Part shown: one piece after another, positions 57,278 through 64,000 of the stretch
How the letters are laid out: each line of letters begins with the position of its first letter
Position numbering within the stretch: position 1 is the first letter of the stretch
Assembly (NCBI RefSeq): GCF_000709345.1
Contig: NZ_KL448324.1
Span: 34,540-98,539 of the forward strand
Direction of reading: 5' to 3'
DNA from: Polaromonas glacialis
GTDB lineage: Bacteria > Pseudomonadota > Gammaproteobacteria > Burkholderiales > Burkholderiaceae_C
DNA: 64,000 nt
The notes under the pieces: model-generated
What the model was told of the DNA's origin: nothing
Seen by the model: only the letters and a program-made list of their open reading frames with translations
Databases searched by the model: none
Made by a program: the position numbers and the translations under genes

Positions 57278-58012
57278 TCAGGCTACGAGCACATGTTTGG
57301 TCAGCAGCAGGCCGCTCACGATAAGCAGGAGGGCGACCCAGCGCATCAGGACAGGCGCAGGCACATGGCGCGCAAGGCGGTCACCCAGCACCACACCGGC
57401 CAGCGCAAAGCCTGCCATCAGGAGCCAGCGCCACCAGAGTTCGCTGCTCGACAGGCGACCGGTTGCGCCCAGGCCGGCGATCACAATGGACGCGCTGCAC
57501 GCGATCAGGGCAGGTGCGGTGGCGCGCATTTGCCGTACGTCGGGCAGACGCCAGCGCAACCAGGTGACAAGCACCGGTCCGGCGCAGCCAAACATTGTTT
57601 CGACCATTCCAGCCGCCGCACCGGCTGCCGTCGAGGCCTTGTCGGGCAGGCCGGCATGCACCAGGGCGGGGCGGCGCAGGAGCTTGACGCCCACTGCGGC
57701 AATGTACAGCCCCAAAAAGAACAGCGGCCAACGCGGCTCCAGGATGCGAACCAGCCACAGGCCCAGCAGGCTGCCGAACAGCATGCCCGGCACCATCCTG
57801 CGCACTTCGTCCCAGCGCACCTGGCGCAGGTTCAATCCGCCGTGCATCACGCAGGCGGGCAGATCAAGCAACAAGGTCAAGGCCACCACTTCGGGCAGCG
57901 GCCAGATCCAGCTCAGCAGTGGCACGATGATCAGGGCCGAGCCAAAGCCCGTGATGCCGAGCACAATATAGCCGAGCAGAACGGCCAGAGACGGCAAGGC
58001 AAATTCAAGCAT
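57278..58012 (-). CDS. TSUP (TauE/SafE) family membrane permease
   Basis: 244 residues with about eight membrane helices in two related halves: LGYIVLGITGFGSALIIVPLL near the start and GMVETMFGCAGPVLVTWLRWRLP in the second half are the paired TSUP motifs. Family members export sulfite, sulfonates or organic acids. With a steroid sulfatase in the same regulon, export of sulfite or sulfate is an attractive idea, but no evidence beyond location supports it. It ends about 100 bases before hsdA on the same strand and starts 57 bases after the ETF alpha stop, so it may be read from the etf promoter. Confidence 0.8.
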   Translation of the reverse strand: MLEFALPSLAVLLGYIVLGITGFGSALIIVPLLSWIWPLPEVVALTLLLDLPACVMHGGLNLRQVRWDEVRRMVPGMLFGSLLGLWLVRILEPRWPLFFLGLYIAAVGVKLLRRPALVHAGLPDKASTAAGAAAGMVETMFGCAGPVLVTWLRWRLPDVRQMRATAPALIACSASIVIAGLGATGRLSSSELWWRWLLMAGFALAGVVLGDRLARHVPAPVLMRWVALLLIVSGLLLTKHVLVA

Positions 58013-58069
58013 GCGTTGTGGGGTGGAGGGTCATGCGGTCCTGGCCCTGTGCGGCTGCGCAGTCAGGCG

Positions 58070-59020
58070 CTACAGCGCCGCCGCCAGTTCGGGCACCGCC
58101 GTGAACAGGTCGGCCTCCAGGCCGTAATCGGCCACACCAAAAATCGGCGCATCGGCGTCCTTGTTGATGGCGACGATGACCTTGGAGTCCTTCATGCCGG
58201 CCAGGTGCTGAATGGCGCCTGAAATGCCAACGGCCACATACAGCTGCGGCGCGACAATCTTGCCGGTCTGCCCGACCTGCCAGTCGTTGGGGGCGTAACC
58301 GGCATCGACCGCCGCGCGGCTGGCACCCAGCGCGGCGCCGAGCTTGTCGGCCAACGGTGTCATCACTTCGGCAAACTTTTCGCTCGAACCCAGGGCGCGG
58401 CCGCCCGAGACGATGATTTTGGCGGCCGTCAGTTCCGGCCGGTCATTTTTGGCGATCTCGCTGCTTACGAAGCGGGTTTTGCCCGTGTCGGGCGTGGCGC
58501 CGGCCATTTCCACCAAGGCGCTGCCGCCGCTGGCCGCCGTCGCGTCAAATCCGGTCGTGCGCACGGTGATGACCTTGGTCGCGTCCAGGCTCTGCACGGT
58601 CGCCATCGCGTTACCGGCATAGATTGGACGCTCGAAGGTGTCCTGCGCATCGACGCGGGTGATGTCGCTGATCTGCGCGACATCCAGCAGTGCCGCCACC
58701 CGGGGCGCCACGTTCTTGCCGCTGGCGGTGGCGGCGAACAGGATGTGGCTGTAGCCGCCCGACAGCGCCAGGGCCAGCACCTGCGCGGCCATGTTTTCGG
58801 CCAGGCCGTGGGCAAGGGCCTGGCCATCGGCATGGATGACCTTGGCAATGCCGGCAATGTGCGTGGCCGCTTCGGCCGCCTGCTGCGCGCCATGGCCCAT
58901 CACCAGCAGGTGGACCTGGCCGTCGGCAAACAGGCTGATCTGGCTGGCGGCGGTCACGGTGTTGAGGGTGGCGGGCTTGATGCTGGCGTTGTCGTGTTCG
59001 GCAATTACAAGTGCAGTCAT
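58070..59020 (-). CDS. etfA: Electron transfer flavoprotein, alpha subunit
   Basis: 316 residues. The C-terminal FAD domain is complete: LGASRAAVDAGYAPNDWQVGQTGK, APQLYVAVGISGAIQHLAGM and VAINKDADAPIFGVADYGLEAD. The N-terminal half is the usual alpha/beta domain (HILFAATASGKNVAPRVAALLD). With EtfB it accepts electrons from the steroid acyl-CoA dehydrogenases and passes them to ETF-quinone oxidoreductase. The start codon follows the etfB stop without a gap. A LuxR-box promoter in front of etfB suggests a steroid-dedicated copy rather than the housekeeping ETF. Confidence 0.94.
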   Translation of the reverse strand: MTALVIAEHDNASIKPATLNTVTAASQISLFADGQVHLLVMGHGAQQAAEAATHIAGIAKVIHADGQALAHGLAENMAAQVLALALSGGYSHILFAATASGKNVAPRVAALLDVAQISDITRVDAQDTFERPIYAGNAMATVQSLDATKVITVRTTGFDATAASGGSALVEMAGATPDTGKTRFVSSEIAKNDRPELTAAKIIVSGGRALGSSEKFAEVMTPLADKLGAALGASRAAVDAGYAPNDWQVGQTGKIVAPQLYVAVGISGAIQHLAGMKDSKVIVAINKDADAPIFGVADYGLEADLFTAVPELAAAL

Positions 59021-59770
59021 TTAGATCACCTTCGCTTCGTTTCTGAGTTTGTCGACCAGCGTGGCCACGTCGGCCACTTTGACGCCGGCGCTGCGCTTGG
59101 GCGGCTCGCTGACCTTGAGGGTCTTGATGCGCGGCTTGACATCGACGCCGAGTTCTTCGGGCTTGAGGTTTTCAAGCGGCTTTTTCTTGGCCTTCATGAT
59201 GTTGGGCAGCGTGACGTAACGCGGCTCGTTGAGGCGCAGGTCGGTCGTGATGACGGCCGGCAGGCTCAAGCTCAGGGTCTCGGCGCCGCCGTCGACCTCG
59301 CGCGTGACACTGACCTGGCTGCCAGCGACTTCGACCTTGGAGGCGAAGGTGGCTTGGCCCCAGCCCAGCAGCGCAGCCAGCATCTGGCCGGTCTGGTTGC
59401 AGTCGTCGTCGATGGCCTGCTTGCCCAGGATCACCAGTTGGGGTTGCTCTTTTTCTACCAGCGCCTTGAGCAGCTTGGCCACGGCCAGCGGCTGCAGTTC
59501 CTCGGCGGTTTCAACCAGGATGGCGCGGTCGGCGCCAATGGCCATGGCCGTGCGCAGCGTTTCCTGGCACTGCAGTACGCCGCAGGAAACGGCGATGACC
59601 TCGGTGGCCACGCCTTTTTCCTTGAGCCGAACGGCTTCCTCGATGGCGATTTCGTCAAAGGGGTTCATGCTCATCTTGACGTTGGCGATGTCAACGCCGC
59701 TGCCGTCGCTCTTGACGCGCACCTTGACGTTGTAATCGACGACGCGCTTGACGGGGACCAGAATTTTCAT
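59021..59770 (-). CDS. etfB: Electron transfer flavoprotein, beta subunit
   Basis: 249 residues from the ATG at 59770; an in-frame extension upstream crosses the promoter. It has MKILVPVKRVVDYNVKVRVK, NPFDEIAIEEAVRLKEKG, the AMP-binding region ILGKQAIDDDCNQTGQMLAALLG, and the ETF-beta signature TADLRLNEPRYVTLPNIMKAKKK (here with TTDLRL). It is the first gene of the leftward etfBA unit. LuxR box site 11 lies 91 bases upstream, in the gap shared with the divergent flavoprotein. Confidence 0.95.
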   Translation of the reverse strand: MKILVPVKRVVDYNVKVRVKSDGSGVDIANVKMSMNPFDEIAIEEAVRLKEKGVATEVIAVSCGVLQCQETLRTAMAIGADRAILVETAEELQPLAVAKLLKALVEKEQPQLVILGKQAIDDDCNQTGQMLAALLGWGQATFASKVEVAGSQVSVTREVDGGAETLSLSLPAVITTDLRLNEPRYVTLPNIMKAKKKPLENLKPEELGVDVKPRIKTLKVSEPPKRSAGVKVADVATLVDKLRNEAKVI

Positions 59771-59860
59771 GGGGCAGGGTTCCTGTGAATGTCTTTTGAA
59801 GCGAAAAATAAAAGGCCAGTGATCAATCTTCCCTACTGTGGCGTAACGTCGAACGCAGGT

Positions 59861-59880
59861 CAGCGTCCGAATGGACGATG
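59861..59880. promoter_or_regulatory. LuxR-type box, site 11 (divergent etfBA / enoate reductase)
   Basis: Plus strand CAGCGTC-N6-GACGATG, a six-of-seven dyad. CACAAT begins 26 bases after the GAC on the plus strand (59900), and CACAGT begins 27 bases after it on the minus strand (59840 downward). Placement midway between two divergent genes suggests control of both. Confidence 0.65.
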
Positions 59881-59940
59881 TTGGCCGCCTTGGCTCTTTC
59901 ACAATGGCAACAGTTTTTACTGCGAGGCATCAAGACACCC

Positions 59941-62061
59941 ATGAGCAATCCTTTTTCTCCGCTGCTTCAGCCGGGCCGCATCGGCACGCTGGACATCCGC
60001 AACCGCATCGTCATGGCGCCCATGGGGTCGAACTTCGCCGAAACCGACGGCACCTGCGGGGAACGCATCCAGGCCTATTACGAGGCGCGCGCCAAAGGCG
60101 GCGCCGGCCTGTTGACGATGGGCGTGTGCTCCATCGCCTATCCGCATGGCACGGGTGAGCCGTTCCAGGTCGGTGTCTCGCGCGACGACTTCATTCCCGG
60201 CCTGGCCGCCGTGGCCGAGCGCGTGCACCGCCATGGCGCCAAGATTGCCATGCAGCTGCAGCATGCAAGCAAGACTGCCGCGCTGGACCGGGCGCAGGGC
60301 CGCGAGCTGTGGGTGCCGTCGATGCCGAAGATGGTCAAGAACGACATCATGTCGGCCATCACGCCCGAAGAGCTGGCGACCTTCATCGGCATCGGCCCGC
60401 ACCCGATACGCATGCGCGTGATGGACAAGGCCGACATTGCGCAGATGGTCGAATGGTTTGCCGCCGCCGCGCTGCGCGCCAAGCAGGCGGGTTTTGATGC
60501 CGTCGAGCTGCACGGCGCGCACACCTACATCCTGGCCGGCTTCCTGTCGGCCTATTCCAACCAGCGCGACGACGAGTACGGCGGCCCGCTGGAAAACCGC
60601 GCCCGCCTGTTGATCGAGACACTGCGCGCCGTCAAGGCGCGCGTGGGGGCCGACTTTCCGGTCTGGGTGCGGCTGGACAGCGAAGAGATGCACACGCCCG
60701 GCGGCATCACGCTGCCGGACGCCATTGCTACGGCCAAGCTGTGCGAGGCGGCCGGGGCCGACGCCATCAGCGTCTCGGCCTACGCCACCATGACCAAGGG
60801 CGCGGACTTTACCGATGCGCCGATTCCGCAAAAACCTGCGGCCTATGTCTCGAATGCCGCAGCCATCAAGCAGGCCTTGACCATTCCCGTCATCACCGCC
60901 GGCCGCATCGAGCCGGACGTGGCCGCCAAAGCGATTGCCGAGGGCCAGTTCGACTTTGTCGCCATGGCGCGCAAGATGCTGGCCGACCCCGAGATTCCGA
61001 TCAAGCTGGAACGCAACCGCCCGCAGGACATCCGGCCCTGCATCTACTGCTACGCCTGCGTCAGCGAGATTTTCATCAACAAGCGCGTCAAGTGCGCCGT
61101 CAACGCGCAGACCGGCCACGAGTTCGAGGCGCCCATCCTTCCTGCAGCCAATCCCGGCCATGTGCTGGTGGTCGGCGGCGGCCCCGGCGGCATGGAGGCG
61201 GCGCGCGTTGCCGCCCTGCGCGGCCACCGCGTGACATTGGTCGAGCGCAGCGACCGATTGGGCGGCACCTTGTTTTTTGCCGCGCTGGCCTACCCGGAAA
61301 ACGGCAAGCTGCTGGACTACCTGGTCGAGCAGGTCAAGCAGTCGCCGATTGACGTGAAACTGTCAACCCAAGCGACTCCAGCCCTGGTTGCCCAGCTCAA
61401 GCCCGACACCATCGTCGTGGCCACCGGCGCACGGCGCGCTGCGCCAGCCATCAAGGGTGCCGAGCAAAAGCATGTCTGGAGCGGCGACGAACTGCGCCGC
61501 CTGATGACCGGCGACCGCGCCGACGAGATTGCCAAGGCCAAGCTCGGCTTGGCCGAGCGCGCCATGTTCAAGGCCGGTGGCATGCTGCGCGTGACCGACA
61601 GCACGCAGGCGCTACAGCAGCTCTCCAAGTTGTGGATGCCGCTGGGCAAGAAAGTCGTCATCGTTGGTGGCGGGCTGGTCGGGCTGGAGCTGGCCGAATT
61701 TCTGCTGGCGCGCGGCCGCCAGGTCACGGTGCTGGAGCCTGGCAACCGCGCTGGCCGCGAGCTGTCCATCGTGCGGCGCTGGCGCGTGCTCGATGCCGTC
61801 ACCTCGCACGGCACGCTGCACCTCAAGGCGACGGTGCAGGAAATCACCCGCGACGCCGTGCTGTGGACTGACGCCGACGGCGCCGCGCAGCGCACGCCCG
61901 CCGACTCGGTGGTGCTCGCCATTGGCGCCGAGGCCGACGACAGCGTGGCCAGCGCGCTGGCTGGCTGCGGCGTGCCGGTGCAGCGCATTGGCGACTGCGC
62001 CAGCGTCAGCTACATCGAGGGTGCGATGCACGACGGCAACCGGGCCGGACGCACGGTCTAG
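59941..62061 (+). CDS. OYE-type flavoprotein with FeS and FAD/NAD domains (2,4-dienoyl-CoA reductase/BaiCD-like)
   Basis: 706 residues from the ATG at 59941. Residues 1-340 are the FMN TIM barrel (RNRIVMAPMGSNFAETDG, DAVELHGAHTYILAGFLSAYSNQRDDEYGG, RPVDFVAMARKMLADP-like). An FeS segment has CIYCYACVSEIFINKRVKCAVN, a C-x2-C-x2-C-x11-C pattern, one residue tighter than the usual C-x2-C-x3-C. FAD and NAD domains follow (VLVVGGGPGGMEAARVAALRG, VVIVGGGLVGLELAEFL). Relatives reduce 2,4-dienoyl-CoA or 3-oxo-delta4/delta1 steroid double bonds (bacterial BaiCD/BaiH). It may saturate a ring or side-chain double bond. Divergent from etfB with a shared LuxR box. Confidence 0.85.
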   Translation: MSNPFSPLLQPGRIGTLDIRNRIVMAPMGSNFAETDGTCGERIQAYYEARAKGGAGLLTMGVCSIAYPHGTGEPFQVGVSRDDFIPGLAAVAERVHRHGAKIAMQLQHASKTAALDRAQGRELWVPSMPKMVKNDIMSAITPEELATFIGIGPHPIRMRVMDKADIAQMVEWFAAAALRAKQAGFDAVELHGAHTYILAGFLSAYSNQRDDEYGGPLENRARLLIETLRAVKARVGADFPVWVRLDSEEMHTPGGITLPDAIATAKLCEAAGADAISVSAYATMTKGADFTDAPIPQKPAAYVSNAAAIKQALTIPVITAGRIEPDVAAKAIAEGQFDFVAMARKMLADPEIPIKLERNRPQDIRPCIYCYACVSEIFINKRVKCAVNAQTGHEFEAPILPAANPGHVLVVGGGPGGMEAARVAALRGHRVTLVERSDRLGGTLFFAALAYPENGKLLDYLVEQVKQSPIDVKLSTQATPALVAQLKPDTIVVATGARRAAPAIKGAEQKHVWSGDELRRLMTGDRADEIAKAKLGLAERAMFKAGGMLRVTDSTQALQQLSKLWMPLGKKVVIVGGGLVGLELAEFLLARGRQVTVLEPGNRAGRELSIVRRWRVLDAVTSHGTLHLKATVQEITRDAVLWTDADGAAQRTPADSVVLAIGAEADDSVASALAGCGVPVQRIGDCASVSYIEGAMHDGNRAGRTV

Positions 62062-62085
62062 ACCACCCCAATCCATTCACCACCC

Positions 62086-62119
62086 GGTGTGGCGGCTTGG
62101 AATTTCAAGCCGCCGCACC
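62086..62119. terminator. Hairpin between convergent genes
   Basis: ggtgtggcggcttg pairs with caagccgccgcacc (one mismatch, six-base loop) 24 bases after the flavoprotein stop. No T-run follows, so it may be a Rho-assisted or barrier hairpin between it and the convergent tetR-type gene. Confidence 0.5.
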
Positions 62120-62250
62120 CTCGCAGCGTAGCGGTTCAACGCTGTTCCCCGGATGCGCCCGCACGGCTTTCAGACAAGATGCACGCCAATGCGCCCGTGC
62201 CGGAAAAACGCGGCGTCACTTTCCCGCATCCTCACCTCCTTTGGGACATT

Positions 62251-62949
62251 TCACGCGTCCGCCTCCGTGCGGTGTGGTGGCGTCGGCTGCAGGCAACCCA
62301 CAGCCATTCCAACCAGGCTGTCGAGCATGGCCGGAGATTCCAGTTGCGCCGGAATGTCTTCAAGCACCGACCGGATCACGCTGCGCAATCCCTGCCCGAG
62401 CAAATAGGCCGCCAATGCGGGATGGGGGGTGTTGATTTCATGCGCATACATCTGCAGCAGCGGCAGCCAGGTGCCTTCGATGAATTCGCCGGCGGTCCGG
62501 TACGGGCCGCGCCACATCCCCAGATGCAGGGCCGTGTGGTAGCGCAAGTGAAACGCCTGGTTCAATTTGAAGAGCCGCAGCTCGACACGAATGATGTTGG
62601 CCAGGATCTCGCGCAGGGCAGTGGTCAGCGGCACGCCGGCCAACCTTTCGCGCATCAACAGCAACTCCTCGGACTCCTGGTCGAGAACGCGCTCGTACAG
62701 CATGGCAACGATGGCGTCCTTGTTGGGAAAGTATTGATAGATGGAGCCGACGGCGGCGCCTGACACCTCCGCGATGCGGGCCACGGTCAGGGCCTCGTCT
62801 CCCTCTTCGTCCAGGATGCGCAGGCAGGCCTGTGCCACAGCGTCGACCAACGCGCGCGAGCGCGACTGGTTGGGACGCTTGCGTGGCGTGGGAAGCTGCC
62901 CCGGCGATGGCGAGGTGCCAGAAGAGGGCGGATGGCGTTTCTTGTCCAT
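62251..62949 (-). CDS. TetR-family transcriptional regulator
   Basis: 232 residues from the ATG at 62949. A basic, Pro-rich N-terminal tail (RKRPNQSRSRALV) leads into the TetR helix-turn-helix LTVARIAEVSGAAVGSIYQYFPNKDAIVAML (about 55-85). The C-terminal ligand domain is typical in length (LRLFKLNQAFHLRYHTALHLGMW). It is divergent from the dioxygenase gene at 63261. A perfect 9-bp-arm palindrome at 63004-63027 lies 55 bases before its start and is the probable operator for self-repression. Ligand unknown; no LuxR box is nearby. Confidence 0.85.
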   Translation of the reverse strand: MDKKRHPPSSGTSPSPGQLPTPRKRPNQSRSRALVDAVAQACLRILDEEGDEALTVARIAEVSGAAVGSIYQYFPNKDAIVAMLYERVLDQESEELLLMRERLAGVPLTTALREILANIIRVELRLFKLNQAFHLRYHTALHLGMWRGPYRTAGEFIEGTWLPLLQMYAHEINTPHPALAAYLLGQGLRSVIRSVLEDIPAQLESPAMLDSLVGMAVGCLQPTPPHRTEADA

Positions 62950-63003
62950 GGAAATGCGAGTGGGGTTGTTCCTGAGTCGCCAATTATTCGAATTATTCAA
63001 TAA

Positions 63004-63027
63004 AATCAACAAGTTGCGTTGTTGATT
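63004..63027. promoter_or_regulatory. Candidate TetR operator
   Basis: aatcaacaa-gttgcg-ttgttgatt, perfect 9-bp arms with a 6-bp centre. A direct repeat aattattcg/aattattca lies next to it at about 62982-62999. The position between the regulator and the divergent dioxygenase fits control of both. Confidence 0.65.
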
Positions 63028-63260
63028 CGCTGTTCGGGAAAGCGACTATCGCAAGGTGCGCGACCTTCATACACTTTGCTGTGTCGATCGAAAAATAGCC
63101 TGGCGTGTAAACAATTCGCCATCAAGGGCATGAGAACCCGATCGGCAAATGCAAGTGGCATCGACGTTGATTTTTCCCGTATGTGAATACATCCAGCGGG
63201 TCATCTCTGAGTCGCTTGGCCTGTTGATTCTAAAGATTCCAAATCCATCAGGAGACTGTT

Positions 63261-63977
63261 GTGTCGTCACCCTTTACTGTCCGCCCGCTTGGCCCCGCTA
63301 TTGGCGCCGAAGTGCTTGATCTTGATCTTGCCAACGTATTTTTGCCGGAAACGCTGCAGGCCATCGAGGCCGCGCTGGTCAAGCACGAGGCACTTGTCCT
63401 GCATGTTCCAGCGCTGACGCCAGAGCAGCATCTGGCGATTGCAAAGCATTTCGGCGAAGCCGAAGTTCACATGTTCTACCCCAACCTGGGTCCGGGTTTC
63501 GAGCAAATCACCTTGATCGACTCCAAGCTCGGCGACCGCGCCGACATGTGGCACCACGACGAGAGCTTTCTGCCCAGCGCGCCCATCGTCACCATGACAC
63601 AGGCCAAAATCCTGCCGCCTTGCGGCGGCGACACCTGCTGGATCAGCATGACGACCGCCTACGACGCGCTGTCCGACCGCATGAAACAGTACCTCGACGG
63701 GCTTGAGGCCTGGCACGACATGAACGGCCCGATGACGACGGCCCTGCGCCAGAACGTTGTGACGCACGAGCGCTGTCTTGAAGTCATCAAGATGAACAAG
63801 CGCCAACTGCACCCGGTGGTCACCACGCACCCGGTCACGGGCCGCAAGGCACTCTACATCAGCCCGACCTACACGACGCACATCGACGGCCTGGCCCCAG
63901 CGGAAAGCGACGCCATCCTGGCTTATCTGCATGCGCACTGCCAGCATGTGGCGCTGTTCGCATTACGTATTGATTAG
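63261..63977 (+). pseudogene. TauD/TfdA-type 2-oxoglutarate dioxygenase, C-terminally truncated
   Basis: 238 residues from GTG-proximal ATG-like start at 63261 (GGAG upstream). The N-terminal part is a good TauD-family match: FTVRPLGPAIGAEVLDLDL, the iron-binding WHHDESF (His and Asp) and ALYISPTYTTHIDGL. After HAHCQH the sequence changes to VALFALRID and stops, where family members continue for 40-50 residues with the second iron His and the 2-oxoglutarate Arg. Those are lost, so the product should be inactive. An insertion or rearrangement near 63945 is likely, but the window ends 23 bases after the stop. Confidence 0.72.
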
Positions 63978-64000
63978 CTGTCTTCCGAGCCCTGAGACGA

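Noticed and set aside
63950..64000. Possible end of a Tn3-like transposon (reverse complement begins tcgtctcaggg)
   Set aside because: A vague resemblance to Tn3-family terminal repeats, but the orientation would place the element over the dioxygenase gene and the window ends before the outer Gs; not supportable.

Overview
The window is high-GC DNA from a betaproteobacterium, most likely a member of the Comamonadaceae. Three things point there. Several proteins closely match, from memory, Comamonas testosteroni steroid enzymes (ketosteroid isomerase, 3-alpha-HSD, 3-beta/17-beta-HSD). The gene set is the tes type. Short dispersed repeats built around agctatt...atag, which I associate with this family, recur between genes. 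Nearly all of the 64 kb is one steroid (sterol or bile-acid type) catabolic region. No rRNA, tRNA or CRISPR was seen.

Layout. 1-4609 (+) holds late C/D-ring (HIP) genes: an acyl-CoA dehydrogenase pair with a FadE30-like subunit, an IpdF-like reductase, a MaoC hydratase and a FadA6-like thiolase. A LuxR-type regulator resembling TesR/TeiR follows (4672-5862). 6129-11528 (-) is an envelope/transport group (YCF48-BNR protein, RND/MMPL permease, DUF1254 protein, SnoaL-like protein). 11.6-15.8 kb holds a secreted arylsulfatase and, convergent to it, a formylglycine-generating enzyme. 16.0-19.5 kb holds a thiolase-like lyase, a DUF35-MaoC fusion and an MFS transporter. 20.3-25.0 kb (-) is tesG-F-E-D and a flavin reductase with an extra winged-helix domain. 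25.3-33.6 kb (+) has the 3-HSA hydroxylase, two KstD-like flavoproteins, 3-beta/17-beta-HSD, a KshB-like reductase and a FadD3-like ligase. 33.6-36.6 kb is an accessory insert (unknown AT-rich gene, Fic protein, duplicated gene fragment). 36.6-51.0 kb is a side-chain degradation operon (ChsE1/ChsE2-, ChsH1/ChsH2-, Ltp2- and ChsE4/ChsE5-like subunits, two CoA ligases, an MBL hydrolase). An intact IS1595-family element sits at 51402-52467. 52.8-55.7 kb encodes DUF1329 and DUF1302 envelope proteins. 56.0-62.1 kb has ketosteroid isomerase, 3-alpha-HSD, a TSUP permease, ETF and an enoate-reductase-type flavoprotein. A TetR regulator and a truncated TauD-type dioxygenase close the window.

The strongest new signal is regulatory. 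Eleven intergenic sites share a 20-bp dyad, (C/T)nT(C/A)GTC-N6-GACGATG or a close variant. In most cases a -10-like hexamer starts 26-28 bases after the GAC of the downstream half. That centres the dyad near -42, the class II position of LuxR-type activators, and the window encodes such a regulator. The sites precede almost every transcription unit here, including the transport group, the sulfatase, its activating enzyme and the ETF genes. This defines a candidate regulon covering desulfation, uptake, ring and side-chain degradation, and electron transfer.

Inferred workflow: sulfated or free steroids are desulfated in the periplasm and taken up by the DUF1302/DUF1329/YCF48/RND set. They are oxidised and isomerised to 3-keto-4-ene steroids by HSDs and KSI, and shortened by the ChsE/ChsH/Ltp2-type enzymes. 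The rings are opened by KstD, KSH (only the reductase is here), TesA1A2, TesB (not in the window) and TesD. The side fragment is finished by TesEFG, and HIP by FadD3, IpdF, FadE30 and FadA6.
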